DNA of 64,000 bases from Neobacillus sp. DY30 (GTDB lineage Bacteria > Bacillota > Bacilli > Bacillales > Cytobacillaceae): the NCBI RefSeq assembly GCF_030123065.1, contig NZ_CP126093.1, positions 2,236,001 to 2,300,000 on the forward strand, read 5' to 3'. Below the pieces are notes generated by a model. That model did no database searches and had not been told where the DNA came from. It saw nothing but the letters and a program-made list of their open reading frames with translations. The stretch's first letter is position 1. The number at the start of each line of letters is the position of its first letter. Made by a program: the position numbers and the translations under genes. This document shows positions 32,985 through 43,706 of the stretch, in pieces.

Positions 32985-33920
32985 TTATTCTAATAAAGAA
33001 CTTACGCCGTTTTGAAATTTTCCCTCAGGCGGCCATACAGAAAGGTCGAAGGGGTAATCCGATCCCGGAACAACTCTGTCTGCTCCAACTGCATTAACCA
33101 GGAAATCCAGACTTTCTTTATTCCACAATACAGTATCATACCAAAAGCGTTTTAAGTATTCAGACGGGGTTGCCTTAAGCTTAGACGATACAAGGTTCCA
33201 CTGCTCATACCCTTTGTCCAACCGGCCTATTTGATACGGTAAGAAACCGCCGCCATGGGCAAAAAGGATTTTTACATTTGGATATCTGTCAATTAGTCCG
33301 CTTAATAACAGATCCGTCGCACAAACCGTTGTTTCCCATGGCACCCCTATTAAATTGGGCATCATTCTTCTGTTTAATCGAGGGTCTTCACACAACAATG
33401 GATGGATAAAAACAATGGCTTTTTGGCGATTGGCTTCTTCAAAAAAAGGTGTAAAAAATTCATCGGATAACATCTGTCCTGAAAGACCAGGACCGATAAT
33501 GACGCCTTTTAATCCAAGATTCATAGCAGTTTGTAAGACTTGGGCTGCTTTGTCTGGGTTGGTAAGGGGTACGGTGCCTAATGCTGAGATTTTTTGAGGA
33601 GCTGACCTAGACCACTCTGCCAATGAGTGATTATATACGTTAGAGATATCCGTTGTGATTTCATCAGGAAAATCATAAAGAAATAGCTGCGGGATGGGCG
33701 AAACAACAGAATGAGTTACCCCCGCGCTCTCCTGTTGCGTTAGGTAGAGTTCACTGTCAATAAAGGCTTTTTTTAGTTCAAAGCCCCATTTTTCATTAAT
33801 AAATAAGAAATCATCTTTGTTTACTTCTTTTTGAATCCATTTGGCATTTACCAGTTCCTTGTTATCCTTTAGCCAGGAAATAACATCAGACGGGATAAAA
33901 TGAGTATGAAAGTCATGCAT
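32985..33920 (-). CDS. praH: amidohydrolase-family decarboxylase (ACMSD-like)
   Basis: 311 residues. Metal-binding N-terminus MHDFHTHFIP, a later His in FIHPLLCEDP, the conserved FAHGGGFLPYQIGRLDKGY and VVPGSDYPFD. This is the pattern of aminocarboxymuconate-semialdehyde decarboxylase and related non-oxidative decarboxylases. In the protocatechuate 2,3-cleavage pathway described from Paenibacillus, a decarboxylase removes CO2 from 5-carboxy-2-hydroxymuconate semialdehyde. The surrounding genes supply all adjacent steps, so that role is the best inference and the symbol is by pathway analogy. It lies 23 bp after the iclR gene, in one leftward operon. Confidence 0.75.
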   Translation of the reverse strand: MHDFHTHFIPSDVISWLKDNKELVNAKWIQKEVNKDDFLFINEKWGFELKKAFIDSELYLTQQESAGVTHSVVSPIPQLFLYDFPDEITTDISNVYNHSLAEWSRSAPQKISALGTVPLTNPDKAAQVLQTAMNLGLKGVIIGPGLSGQMLSDEFFTPFFEEANRQKAIVFIHPLLCEDPRLNRRMMPNLIGVPWETTVCATDLLLSGLIDRYPNVKILFAHGGGFLPYQIGRLDKGYEQWNLVSSKLKATPSEYLKRFWYDTVLWNKESLDFLVNAVGADRVVPGSDYPFDLSVWPPEGKFQNGVSSLLE

Positions 33921-33943
33921 TTGATAAACTCCTTTTCATAAAA

Positions 33944-34729
33944 TTAGCCCCTGTATCCCATTCGTTCTGAGACTTCCTTGGCAGCAACTATTATTTTCTT
34001 AGCAAAACCTTGAACCTTATGAGATTGAATTCTTTGTTTCGGCCCGACAACTGACAAGGCTGCAATCACGTTACCTTTATAATCGTAAATGGGTGCAGCA
34101 ATGGAATTTACTCCTTCATTTAATTCTTCAAAGCTAGTAGAATATCCATTTTGCTTTATTTCTTGTAAATTAGCACGGAGAAGCTCGGGGTCTGTAATCG
34201 TGTTTTTTGTAAATTTTTCTAATCCTTGATCGAGAACTGCGCTAACCAATTCTTCATCTGCGTAGGCAAGCAGTACTTTACCAGAGCTCGTACAGTGAGG
34301 AGGATTTCGTCTGCCAACATGAGTTAAGAATCTTACAGGATGATTACATTCTACTTTTTGCAAATAGATAACCTCTAGTTTATCGATTACAGAAATGTGA
34401 GCGGTTTCGCCAAGGTTTTCAACAAGCCTGCTTAAGACAGGGTATGACTCGCGATACACATCTGTATTGCTATTAACAATACTGCTTAAGGAAAGAAGTG
34501 AGAATCCAAGTCGATATTTTTTTGATTCAGGGTCTTTGTAAACAAAGCCTTCACTAGCCAGCGTGGCCATCGTTCGGCTGACCGTGCTTTTGTTAAGTCC
34601 AAGTTCGCTTGAGATATCACTAACCTTTTTTTCAGGCTCATCCATCGTAAAGCTTTTTAATATTTTCAGCGCATTTCTAACAGAGGAAAGATATTGATCC
34701 TCTTGATTTTTAACTTCCAAGTGACTCAC
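33944..34729 (-). CDS. IclR-family transcriptional regulator
   Basis: 261 residues, GTG start with AAGGAT just upstream. N-terminal winged helix (VSDISSELGLNKSTVSRTMATLASEGFV) and C-terminal effector domain (HVGRRNPPHCTSSGKVLLAY, GVNSIAAPIYDYKGNVIAALSV), as in PcaR/PobR-type IclR regulators of aromatic catabolism. It is divergent from the semialdehyde dehydrogenase operon, with a 24-bp near-palindrome just before its own start. It probably controls both directions in response to 4-hydroxybenzoate, protocatechuate or a ring-cleavage product. Confidence 0.9.
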   Translation of the reverse strand: MSHLEVKNQEDQYLSSVRNALKILKSFTMDEPEKKVSDISSELGLNKSTVSRTMATLASEGFVYKDPESKKYRLGFSLLSLSSIVNSNTDVYRESYPVLSRLVENLGETAHISVIDKLEVIYLQKVECNHPVRFLTHVGRRNPPHCTSSGKVLLAYADEELVSAVLDQGLEKFTKNTITDPELLRANLQEIKQNGYSTSFEELNEGVNSIAAPIYDYKGNVIAALSVVGPKQRIQSHKVQGFAKKIIVAAKEVSERMGYRG

Positions 34730-34742
34730 ATCCTTGTTTCAA

Positions 34743-34766
34743 TATAGAAAACAATGTTGTTCTATA
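34743..34766 (-). promoter_or_regulatory. candidate IclR operator
   Basis: A 24-bp near-perfect inverted repeat with arms TATAGAA and TTCTATA around an AACAATGTTG centre, placed 14 bp upstream of the iclR start. Length and symmetry are those expected for an IclR dimer site. Autoregulation is inferred. Confidence 0.5.
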
Positions 34767-34945
34767 GTACGCAATATAGCAGAAAGTTTTTTAAAAGAAA
34801 AGGGAAAATTAAAATTATTTCGATTATTAAAATTTATTTTAAAATTCTTTATAGTTGTTGCGCATAGAGCAACAGTAGCGTTGTATGTGAAACTCGCAAG
34901 CGTTACCATCAAATTATAAATTTTCCTACTAGGAGGAATCGTGAT

Positions 34946-36409
34946 ATGCAAGTAGAAACTAAAGTTAAAGCAATTAATTGTTTACACTTCATTAATGGGC
35001 AGTTTGTTGAATCTCAAAATAAAAAATCATTTGAAAATATTAATCCCGCCACAGAAGAAGTGTTAGGAACGGTTGCAGAAGGTGGAAAAGAAGAAGTAGA
35101 TTATGCGGTAGCAGCTGCCAGAAGAGCATTAAACGGAAAGTGGAAAAATATGACGACAGGAGAACGTTCAAAAATCCTTCGTCGAATCGGTGATTTGATC
35201 CTAGAAAGACAAGAGGAATTAGCTCGTTTAGAATCATTGGATACGGGAAAACCGTTTTGGCTCGCAAATAGCATAGATATCCCGCGGGCAGCGTACAACT
35301 TCCATTTTTTTGCTGATTATATGATTTCTGTTAACACGGACGCCAATCAGCAGGATGACCAGGCGATTCATTATTCGTACCGCCGTCCAGTGGGGGTTGT
35401 GGGCATTATTAAACCTTGGAACCTGCCATTACTATTGTTAACTTGGAAACTTGCACCTTGTCTTGCGATGGGGAACACAGCCGTAATTAAACCAGCCGAG
35501 TGGACACCCATGACAGCAACAGTGTTGATGGAGATTTGTAAAGAAGCTGGAGTGCCAGATGGGGTTGTCAATCTCGTCCATGGTTTCGGTCCGAATTCTG
35601 CCGGCGGTGCCATTTCTGAACATCCAGATATCGATGCGATTTCCTTCATTGGTGAACCAGGTACAGGTTCTGCGATCATGAAAGCAGCATCAAGTTCCTT
35701 GAAAAAATTATCATTTGAACTAGGCGGTAAAAACCCAAACATTATTTTTGCCGACTCTGACCTTGATGAAGTCGTTGAAACCACCATTAAATCTAGTTTC
35801 ATTAACCAAGGCGAAGTTTGCTTATGCGGATCACGAATTTATGTAGAACGACCAGCCTATGAAGAATTTTTGAAAAAATTTGTTGAGAAAGTAAAAACAC
35901 TAAAAGTTGGTAAGCCGGAAAATGAAGATACTAAGGTAGGAGCATTAATCAGTAAAGAACATTATGACCGTGTAAATAGCTATATTGAGATTGCTCGAAA
36001 TGATGGTGCGAACATTCTTACTGGCGGCAAACGCCCAGATGGATTTGACAAAGGATATTATTTAGAGCCAACCATTATTACTGGTTTGGACCGGAATTCC
36101 CGCTGTGTCCGTGAAGAAATATTTGGACCTGTCGTAACAGTAATGCCATTTGATATGGAAGAAGAAGTGATTGTACAGGCGAACGATAGCCATTATGGTT
36201 TAAGTGCAACCATCTGGACCAATGATTTAAGACGAGCTCACCGTGTTGCCCATCAAATTGAAGCGGGCATTATCTGGGTTAATACTTGGTTCTTACGCGA
36301 TCTTCGTACCCCATTCGGCGGAATGAAAAACAGCGGTATCGGAAGAACCGGCGGCATGCATAGTATTGATTTCTATTCAGAATTATCGAATATTACAATT
36401 AAGCTTTAG
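34946..36409 (+). CDS. praB: 2-hydroxymuconate-6-semialdehyde dehydrogenase
   Basis: 487 residues, NAD-dependent aldehyde dehydrogenase with general-base Glu in SFELGGKNPN, catalytic Cys in NQGEVCLCGSR and EEIFGPVV. Sequence style and gene order match DmpC/XylG/PraB of meta-cleavage pathways, oxidising 2-hydroxymuconate semialdehyde to 2-hydroxymuconate. The next genes are the hydratase, decarboxylase and tautomerase of the same branch. The ATG follows ACTAGGAGGAATC. It is the first gene of the rightward operon, 216 bp from the divergent iclR start. Confidence 0.88.
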   Translation: MQVETKVKAINCLHFINGQFVESQNKKSFENINPATEEVLGTVAEGGKEEVDYAVAAARRALNGKWKNMTTGERSKILRRIGDLILERQEELARLESLDTGKPFWLANSIDIPRAAYNFHFFADYMISVNTDANQQDDQAIHYSYRRPVGVVGIIKPWNLPLLLLTWKLAPCLAMGNTAVIKPAEWTPMTATVLMEICKEAGVPDGVVNLVHGFGPNSAGGAISEHPDIDAISFIGEPGTGSAIMKAASSSLKKLSFELGGKNPNIIFADSDLDEVVETTIKSSFINQGEVCLCGSRIYVERPAYEEFLKKFVEKVKTLKVGKPENEDTKVGALISKEHYDRVNSYIEIARNDGANILTGGKRPDGFDKGYYLEPTIITGLDRNSRCVREEIFGPVVTVMPFDMEEEVIVQANDSHYGLSATIWTNDLRRAHRVAHQIEAGIIWVNTWFLRDLRTPFGGMKNSGIGRTGGMHSIDFYSELSNITIKL

Positions 36410-36424
36410 AAGGGAGTAAGAGAA

Positions 36425-37201
36425 TTGAACAGTAAAATAGAAGTGTTTGCTAAAACATTGGCAGAAGCAGAGTTTACAAGAGTTGGAATTGTACCGCTTA
36501 CTTCAATGGATTCTGAGCTGACAGTAAAGGAAGCCTATTATGTCCAGCTCGAAAATATCAAGAAAAAGGTAGAACAAGGACAGAAAATCGTTGGAAAAAA
36601 GATTGGTTTAACTTCACTGGCCATGCAAAACCTTTTAGGTGTTGATGAGCCGGATTATGGACACCTATTAGACAGCATGGTGGTTGAAAACGGGGGATAT
36701 ATTTCCATCGAGAAAGTTTTACAGCCAAAGGTTGAGGCAGAGATTGCCTTTATTTTAAAAAAAGAATTACGTGGTCCAAATCTTACCGCTCTAGATGTTC
36801 TTCAGGCAACAGAATATATTGTTCCGGCGCTTGAAATCGTTGATAGCAGAGTAAAGGATTGGAAGATAAAACTGGCTGATACAGTTGCAGATAATGCTTC
36901 GTCTGGGTTTTATGTGCTTGGCGGCAAGCCAGTGAAGGTTGAAGACATCGATCTTGAACTGCTCGGAATGGCTTTTTATAAAAATGGCGAGTTAGTCAAT
37001 ACAGGGGTTGGCGCGGCTGCATTAGGCAATCCAGCCAATTGTGTTGCTTGGCTTGCTAATAAGCTGTCAGAATTTGATATCCCCTTGCGCGCAGGTGAAG
37101 TGATTCTCTCTGGAGCCTTATCGGCAGCGATAGAAGCGCGGGCAGGAGATACATTTACCGCTAGATTCGCACACATTGGGCAGGTAAGCGTCCATTTTTA
37201 G
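36425..37201 (+). CDS. praE: 2-hydroxypenta-2,4-dienoate hydratase
   Basis: 258 residues from a TTG start after GAAGGGAG. FAH-superfamily hydratase of the DmpE/XylJ/MhpD type: IVGKKIGLTSLAMQNLLGV, DEPDYGHLLDSMV, ALEIVDSRVKDWKIKLADTV and GEVILSGALSAA. These distinguish it from the paralogous decarboxylase that follows, which has PIYGYVFDYM and YENFQF instead. It adds water to 2-hydroxypentadienoate to give 4-hydroxy-2-oxovalerate. It is 15 bp behind the dehydrogenase. Enzymes of this type form complexes with the decarboxylase, which is encoded next. Confidence 0.85.
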   Translation: MNSKIEVFAKTLAEAEFTRVGIVPLTSMDSELTVKEAYYVQLENIKKKVEQGQKIVGKKIGLTSLAMQNLLGVDEPDYGHLLDSMVVENGGYISIEKVLQPKVEAEIAFILKKELRGPNLTALDVLQATEYIVPALEIVDSRVKDWKIKLADTVADNASSGFYVLGGKPVKVEDIDLELLGMAFYKNGELVNTGVGAAALGNPANCVAWLANKLSEFDIPLRAGEVILSGALSAAIEARAGDTFTARFAHIGQVSVHF

Positions 37202-37219
37202 AACGGAGGAGAAATTTTC

Positions 37220-38002
37220 ATGAGTCAATATAGGGAAATTGCCAACTACCTCGTTTCAGCGGAGGAGGAAAGGCGTGAAGTTCAAAAGGTAACGGTGAGT
37301 CAGAAGCCGGATTTAACGGTGGAGGAAGCGTATCTTGTTCAGCAAGAAATCGTAAACCGCAAATTAAATGAAGGAAGAAGAATTGTTGGTCCTAAGATGG
37401 GCTTAACCAGCTTTGCCAAAATGAAGCAAATGGGCATTGAAGAACCTATCTATGGATATGTGTTTGATTATATGTTGATTGAAAATGGCGGCAAAGTCCG
37501 CTTAAGTGATTTGATTCATCCGAAAGTAGAGGCAGAGGTTGCTTTTGTAATGGGAGCAGATCTTGAAGGTCCTGGAATAACTGGGGCACAGGTTCTCGCA
37601 AAAACGGAATACGTTCTCCCGGCATTGGAAATCATCGACAGCCGTTATGAAAACTTTCAATTTACGCTGCCGGACGTCATTGCTGACAATGCCTCAACCT
37701 CAAGGGTTGTGTTTGGAACATCCTTAAAAAAACCGGAACAATTTGAATTGGACCTTGTCGGCGCAACGCTTTCCATTAATGGTGAAATCAAGGAATTGGG
37801 TGCAGGTGCTGCTGTCCTAGGACACCCAGCCCATTCTGTGGCGATGCTTGCCAATATGCTGGCTCGAAAGGGTGATAAGGTCCGCAAAGGTGACGTGATC
37901 TTAACGGGCGGCATTACCGCTGCTGTCAAATTAAGCTATGGCGATATCGTAACCGGAAAATTTGATGGTTTTGGCGAAGTATCGTTTACCGTAACCGATT
38001 AA
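37220..38002 (+). CDS. praD: 4-oxalocrotonate decarboxylase
   Basis: 260 residues. Same fold as the gene before it, but with the decarboxylase signatures VGPKMGLTSFAKMKQMGI, EEPIYGYVFDYM, IIDSRYENFQF and LTGGITAAV, as in DmpH/XylI. It converts 4-oxalocrotonate to 2-hydroxypenta-2,4-dienoate using a metal ion, and typically forms a complex with the hydratase. The ATG follows GGAGGAGAAATTTTC, 18 bp after the hydratase stop. Confidence 0.86.
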   Translation: MSQYREIANYLVSAEEERREVQKVTVSQKPDLTVEEAYLVQQEIVNRKLNEGRRIVGPKMGLTSFAKMKQMGIEEPIYGYVFDYMLIENGGKVRLSDLIHPKVEAEVAFVMGADLEGPGITGAQVLAKTEYVLPALEIIDSRYENFQFTLPDVIADNASTSRVVFGTSLKKPEQFELDLVGATLSINGEIKELGAGAAVLGHPAHSVAMLANMLARKGDKVRKGDVILTGGITAAVKLSYGDIVTGKFDGFGEVSFTVTD

Positions 38003-38026
38003 AAAATTGTAAGTGGAGGGTTATTC

Positions 38027-38209
38027 ATGCCGATTATTCAAGTGCAAATGATGGAAGGAAGACCAAAAGAAAAAGTAGCAGAATTAATTCGGAATGTAAC
38101 GAATACCGTTTCTGAAACCTTGGATGCTCCGAAAGAAAATATACGAGTAATCGTAACGGAAATCCCTAAGACGCACTGGGGGAAAGCTGGGGAGCCAGTA
38201 GAAAAATAA
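38027..38209 (+). CDS. praC: 4-oxalocrotonate tautomerase
   Basis: 60 residues starting MPIIQVQMMEGRPKEK. Pro-2 becomes the N-terminal catalytic proline after Met removal, and Arg residues near positions 12 and 40 are in the expected range. It converts the enol form of 2-hydroxymuconate to the keto form, the substrate of the decarboxylase. The ATG follows AAGTGGAGGGTT. It is the last gene before the 52-bp repeat array. Confidence 0.9.
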   Translation: MPIIQVQMMEGRPKEKVAELIRNVTNTVSETLDAPKENIRVIVTEIPKTHWGKAGEPVEK

Positions 38210-38267
38210 CCATTTAGCTAAGCATGGTGGTAATTACTGCCATGCTAAGTTGATGCTTTACTGAAAA

Positions 38268-38762
38268 TGGTAATTTAATTCGTTCTATAGTGACCGACGC
38301 GGATCTCGATAGAGAATTTATGGACTATGAAGCTCCTTTAGTGACCAGAGTGAAGCTTAAAATAAAATTTGAGTAACTATAGAGCTCTTATAGTGACCGA
38401 GATTTAGCTCGAAAAAGAATTTCGGTAACTATAGAGCTCTTATAGTGACCGAGATTTAGCTCGAAAAAGAATTTCGGTAACTATAGAGCTCTTATAGTGA
38501 CCGAGATAAAGCTCGAAAAAGAACTTGGGTAACTATAGAGCTCTTATAGTGACCGAGATAAAGCTCGAAAAAGAATTTCGGTAACTATAGAGCTCTTATA
38601 GTGACCGAGATAAAGCTCGAAAAAGAATTTGGGTAACTATAGAGCTCTTATAGTGACCGAGATAAAGCTCGAAAAAGAATTTGGGTAACTATAGAGCTCT
38701 TATAGTGACCGAGATAAAGCTCGAAAAAGAATTTCGGTAACTATAGAGCTCTTATAGTGACG
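38268..38762 (+). repeat. 52-bp tandem repeat array, about 9-10 units
   Basis: AGAGCTCTTATAGTGACCGA recurs at exactly 52-bp steps (38381, 38433, 38485, 38537, 38589, 38641, 38693, 38745). A degenerate unit lies at 38329 and a further decayed one near 38277. Each unit has a palindromic CTATAGAGCTCTTATAG and an ACCGAGA…TTTCGGT pair, so it can fold. Units differ at a few positions (TTTAGCTC or TAAAGCTC; TTTCGG or TTTGGG). There are no open frames or spacers of CRISPR type. It fills the 600-bp gap between the tautomerase and dioxygenase genes. Confidence 0.95.
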
Positions 38763-38819
38763 ACCAGAAACTAGTAATAAAGCTTTCTTTGAATGAAAAA
38801 TATTTTAGGGGGTTTTATG

Positions 38820-40894
<2,075 letters not shown>

Positions 40895-40939
40895 TTAAGT
40901 CTGATATGAAAGCGAATACAAACATAGCTAAAATAATTA

Positions 40940-40968
40940 TGGCACCTTCCACAAAGGAGGGTGCCTTT
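40940..40968 (+). terminator. rho-independent terminator after pobA
   Basis: GGCACCTTCC and GGAGGGTGCC form the stem around an ACAAA loop, followed by TTT. A near-copy follows the gene ending at 62818. Confidence 0.75.
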
Positions 40969-41076
40969 GAACATTTTCCTAGAGTAGTATCTATTAGATA
41001 AAATACTTAATTATATTTATTTTTAACAAAACACTAAGGATAATGTAGAAAGTAATTTCTAATTATTGGGCTTTAA

Positions 41077-41095
41077 CCTGTAAAACTGTTAAATA
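41077..41095 (+). promoter_or_regulatory. shared 19-bp element before the ABC sugar operon
   Basis: CCTGTAAAACTGTTAAATA matches 18 of 19 bases with the element at 47190-47208 before the AraC gene. It lies about 260 bp upstream of the binding-protein gene, in a 460-bp spacer that holds no gene. It is probably an operator common to both transcription units. Confidence 0.55.
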
Positions 41096-41146
41096 CATAT
41101 GTAATCAGGATGTATAAATTTAAAAAATAATCAAATATAATTACGA

Positions 41147-41160
41147 TGTAAACGCTTTAA
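41147..41160 (+). promoter_or_regulatory. candidate cre (CcpA) site
   Basis: TGTAAACGCTTTAA fits the cre consensus closely and lies about 200 bp before the sugar binding-protein gene, implying catabolite repression of this operon. Confidence 0.6.
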
Positions 41161-41355
41161 TTGGTAGTTTGATTGAATCAATTAACTTTTATACAGGTGA
41201 TGGAGGTGTAATGGGAATTAATTAATACTAGGTGTTTTATACAAAGCACCAATTTAAACTTAATAAAGTTTGATATTCACATTGAAACAAAAATGAAAAT
41301 TTTTATCGAACTCTGGTCGATTATTTCATGTGTTATTAGATAAAAAGGAGGCTGT

Positions 41356-42648
41356 ATGATGAAGAGTTTTAGGAATGCAAGGAAAGGAATTCTTCCAGTT
41401 TTATTATTAGTAGTTTTGGTTATCTCAGGTTGCAGCTCGAAGTCCTCAGGAGAATCCAAGAACGTCATTACAGTTCCTGATGCTGCCATCTGGGGGGAGG
41501 AAAGTTCAGCTTTACAAACTATGTATGATTTATATCAAAAAGATCACCCTGAATATAAGATTAAACAAGTAACCATAAAGGAAGTTGAAACGGCCTTAGC
41601 TGCCGGTGAGGGATCTGATCTACTCCTAATGGACCCTTTTGTCGCAAAAGAGAGTTTTAAGCAGGGATATGTGGAGCCGTTAGATAAATATTATGAAAAA
41701 TATCAATACGATAAAGAGATGTTCCAATGGGCTAAGAATGCATATGCCTTTGAGGGAAAAACAATTGGAATCCCATGGAACTACGAAGGTCTGGTTCTAG
41801 TCTATAACAAAACATTGTTTAAGGAAAACAACTGGGAGGTTCCTCAAAATTACAGCGAATTGGAAAGTCTAATCAAGGAATTAAAAAAGAAGGACTTGAT
41901 TCCTCTAGCATGGGGAACGGCTGATTGTGCGAGTTGTGATAACTGGTGGATATCTAGCATAGTGAATAGTACATTAGGTCAGGACGGTACGAAACAACTG
42001 TTTTCCGGAGATAAAAAGTGGACAGACCCTGAAATGATAGAGGCTGTTCAGCGTTATTCTGATTTTTGGAATAATGGATATCTTAGCGATAAAAAATCCC
42101 ATGCTATTTCTCAAGAAGATAGCATGCAGTTATTTGCACAGGGAAAGGCTGCCATGAAATTAGACGGTACATGGTCTCTCGCATCTGACCTTCAAACGGG
42201 CTTTGATATCGGATATGCTCCTTTCCCCAGCTGGGATCCTAATGGAAAGCCTGTTATTCCTCTTGGAGTCGGAGGCGGTTTAGTAATTAATGCGAAATCC
42301 AAACACAAAGATCAAGTGGCAGAACTATTGAGTTATTTCTTTCATGAGGATGTTGTAGAGGAAATGGCTAAGAATGGGATTCCGGAGCCTATAAATGCAG
42401 ATTTCAGTAATATGGACTTAAAACCTAATGTAGCTGAAGCACTTAATTTAATTAGTGAAGCTGCCTCTAAGGGAGAGACGGGTTACGTAAGTTGGTCTTA
42501 TGGTTCTCCGCGTGTAGTAAATGCTATACAGGAATTTCCAAACGTATACCTTAAGAAAACAACTCCTGAAAAATGGCTGGAAAAGTTACAAGAACTAAAA
42601 GAGAAGGATATTGTTGAAAAAACTCTTTTTGATCTAGGTAACTACTAA
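41356..42648 (+). CDS. ABC sugar transporter substrate-binding lipoprotein (family 1)
   Basis: 430 residues. AAAAAGGAGG precedes ATG 41356 and 41359. Lipoprotein signal ending VISGCSSK. It is an SBP_bac_1 fold of the CUT1 type, with GIPWNYEGLVLVYNKTLFKENN and a late GVGGGLVINAKSKHKDQVAELL. It binds an oligosaccharide or glycoside outside the cell for the two permeases encoded next. There is no ATPase gene in the cluster, so a shared MsmK/UgpC-type ATPase elsewhere would be needed. The sugar is unknown. Confidence 0.92.
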   Translation: MMKSFRNARKGILPVLLLVVLVISGCSSKSSGESKNVITVPDAAIWGEESSALQTMYDLYQKDHPEYKIKQVTIKEVETALAAGEGSDLLLMDPFVAKESFKQGYVEPLDKYYEKYQYDKEMFQWAKNAYAFEGKTIGIPWNYEGLVLVYNKTLFKENNWEVPQNYSELESLIKELKKKDLIPLAWGTADCASCDNWWISSIVNSTLGQDGTKQLFSGDKKWTDPEMIEAVQRYSDFWNNGYLSDKKSHAISQEDSMQLFAQGKAAMKLDGTWSLASDLQTGFDIGYAPFPSWDPNGKPVIPLGVGGGLVINAKSKHKDQVAELLSYFFHEDVVEEMAKNGIPEPINADFSNMDLKPNVAEALNLISEAASKGETGYVSWSYGSPRVVNAIQEFPNVYLKKTTPEKWLEKLQELKEKDIVEKTLFDLGNY

Positions 42649-42656
42649 TAACGGTT

Positions 42657-42690
42657 GAAAGAAGGAGAATGAAACATTTCTCCTTCTTTC
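42657..42690 (+). terminator. intercistronic hairpin after binding-protein gene
   Basis: GAAAGAAGGAGAA pairs with TTCTCCTTCTTTC. No clear T run follows, so it probably stabilises the upstream message or causes partial termination, raising binding protein over permease. Confidence 0.6.
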
Positions 42691-42764
42691 TCTAAATATT
42701 TAATAGTTTTCTAGATTACAAGTTCTTGCGTTAATCATTCCACTTTCTGAAAGGAGTACAGCTT

Positions 42765-43706
42765 ATGCAAACGATGAATACGAATTTAAAGACTTCCAGT
42801 TCTGTCATTCTAGATTCCAAGGTACACAAGAAACACACTAGGAAACGAAATTGGGTGGGATGGTTTTTTATTTTGCCGGGTCTTTTGTTTCATATTTTAG
42901 CTGTGACCATTCCTGCCGTCATGTCATTATATTTGCCATTTACAGAATGGAACGGACTGAATACCCCAAAGTTTATAGGAATAGCAAACTTTATTGAAGC
43001 TTTCCAAGACAGTGTCGTTTTTACAGCATTTTTTAATAATATAAAATGGACTCTTTTCTGGATCACCATTCCCCTTATCTTTTCATTTTTAATTGCGTAT
43101 TTGTTGAGAAAAGTAAATAAAGGACAAACATTTTATCAAGCAACTTATTTCTCTACTTCCATTATTACCGTAACAGTAGCAGGTCAAATTTGGTTTTGGA
43201 TTTATAATCCGTTCAGCGGTGTTAATTTTTATTTGGATAAAGCAGGTTTAGGATTTATAGAAGTGCCAGGTCTAACAATTCCTGCCATTGCATTATTTTC
43301 AGTCTTATTTGCTGATATGTGGAAAGGTTTTGGTACGAATGTCATTTGGTTATTAGCCGCAATGACTCAAACGGATAAATCTTTAGAAGAGGCTGCGAAA
43401 ATAGAGGGAGCGAATCGTTTCCAAATTTTGAGGCATGTTTTTCTCCCACAATTGCGCCCGACATTAACAGTTATTACTCTATTAACCATTTTAGGATCTT
43501 TTGGAGCATTTGAAATGGTTTACGTAATGACGTCCGGCGGACCAGCTCATTCTACGGAAACATTATCTACTTATTACTACTCATTAAGTACTAGCGGCAG
43601 ACGGGCTGGATATGCTTCAGCTGTTGCCTTGTTCCAGACTTTTATTGCAATCTTTATCATTATTGCATTTGCATATATTAGAAAAAAGAAGGGATGGGAT
43701 GTATAA
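42765..43706 (+). CDS. ABC sugar permease (MalF/UgpA type)
   Basis: 313 residues, six spans, after GAAAGGAGTACAG. It is a CUT1 permease with the EAA loop (EEAAKIEGANRFQILRHVFLPQLRP) that contacts the ATPase. It starts with a longer cytoplasmic N-terminus (KHTRKRNWVGWFFILPGLLFH) as usual for the first permease of such pairs, and its stop directly abuts the second permease gene. Confidence 0.92.
   Translation: MQTMNTNLKTSSSVILDSKVHKKHTRKRNWVGWFFILPGLLFHILAVTIPAVMSLYLPFTEWNGLNTPKFIGIANFIEAFQDSVVFTAFFNNIKWTLFWITIPLIFSFLIAYLLRKVNKGQTFYQATYFSTSIITVTVAGQIWFWIYNPFSGVNFYLDKAGLGFIEVPGLTIPAIALFSVLFADMWKGFGTNVIWLLAAMTQTDKSLEEAAKIEGANRFQILRHVFLPQLRPTLTVITLLTILGSFGAFEMVYVMTSGGPAHSTETLSTYYYSLSTSGRRAGYASAVALFQTFIAIFIIIAFAYIRKKKGWDV

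Noticed and set aside
38268..38762. CRISPR array
   Set aside because: The units are contiguous 52-bp tandem copies with no unique spacers and no cas genes nearby.
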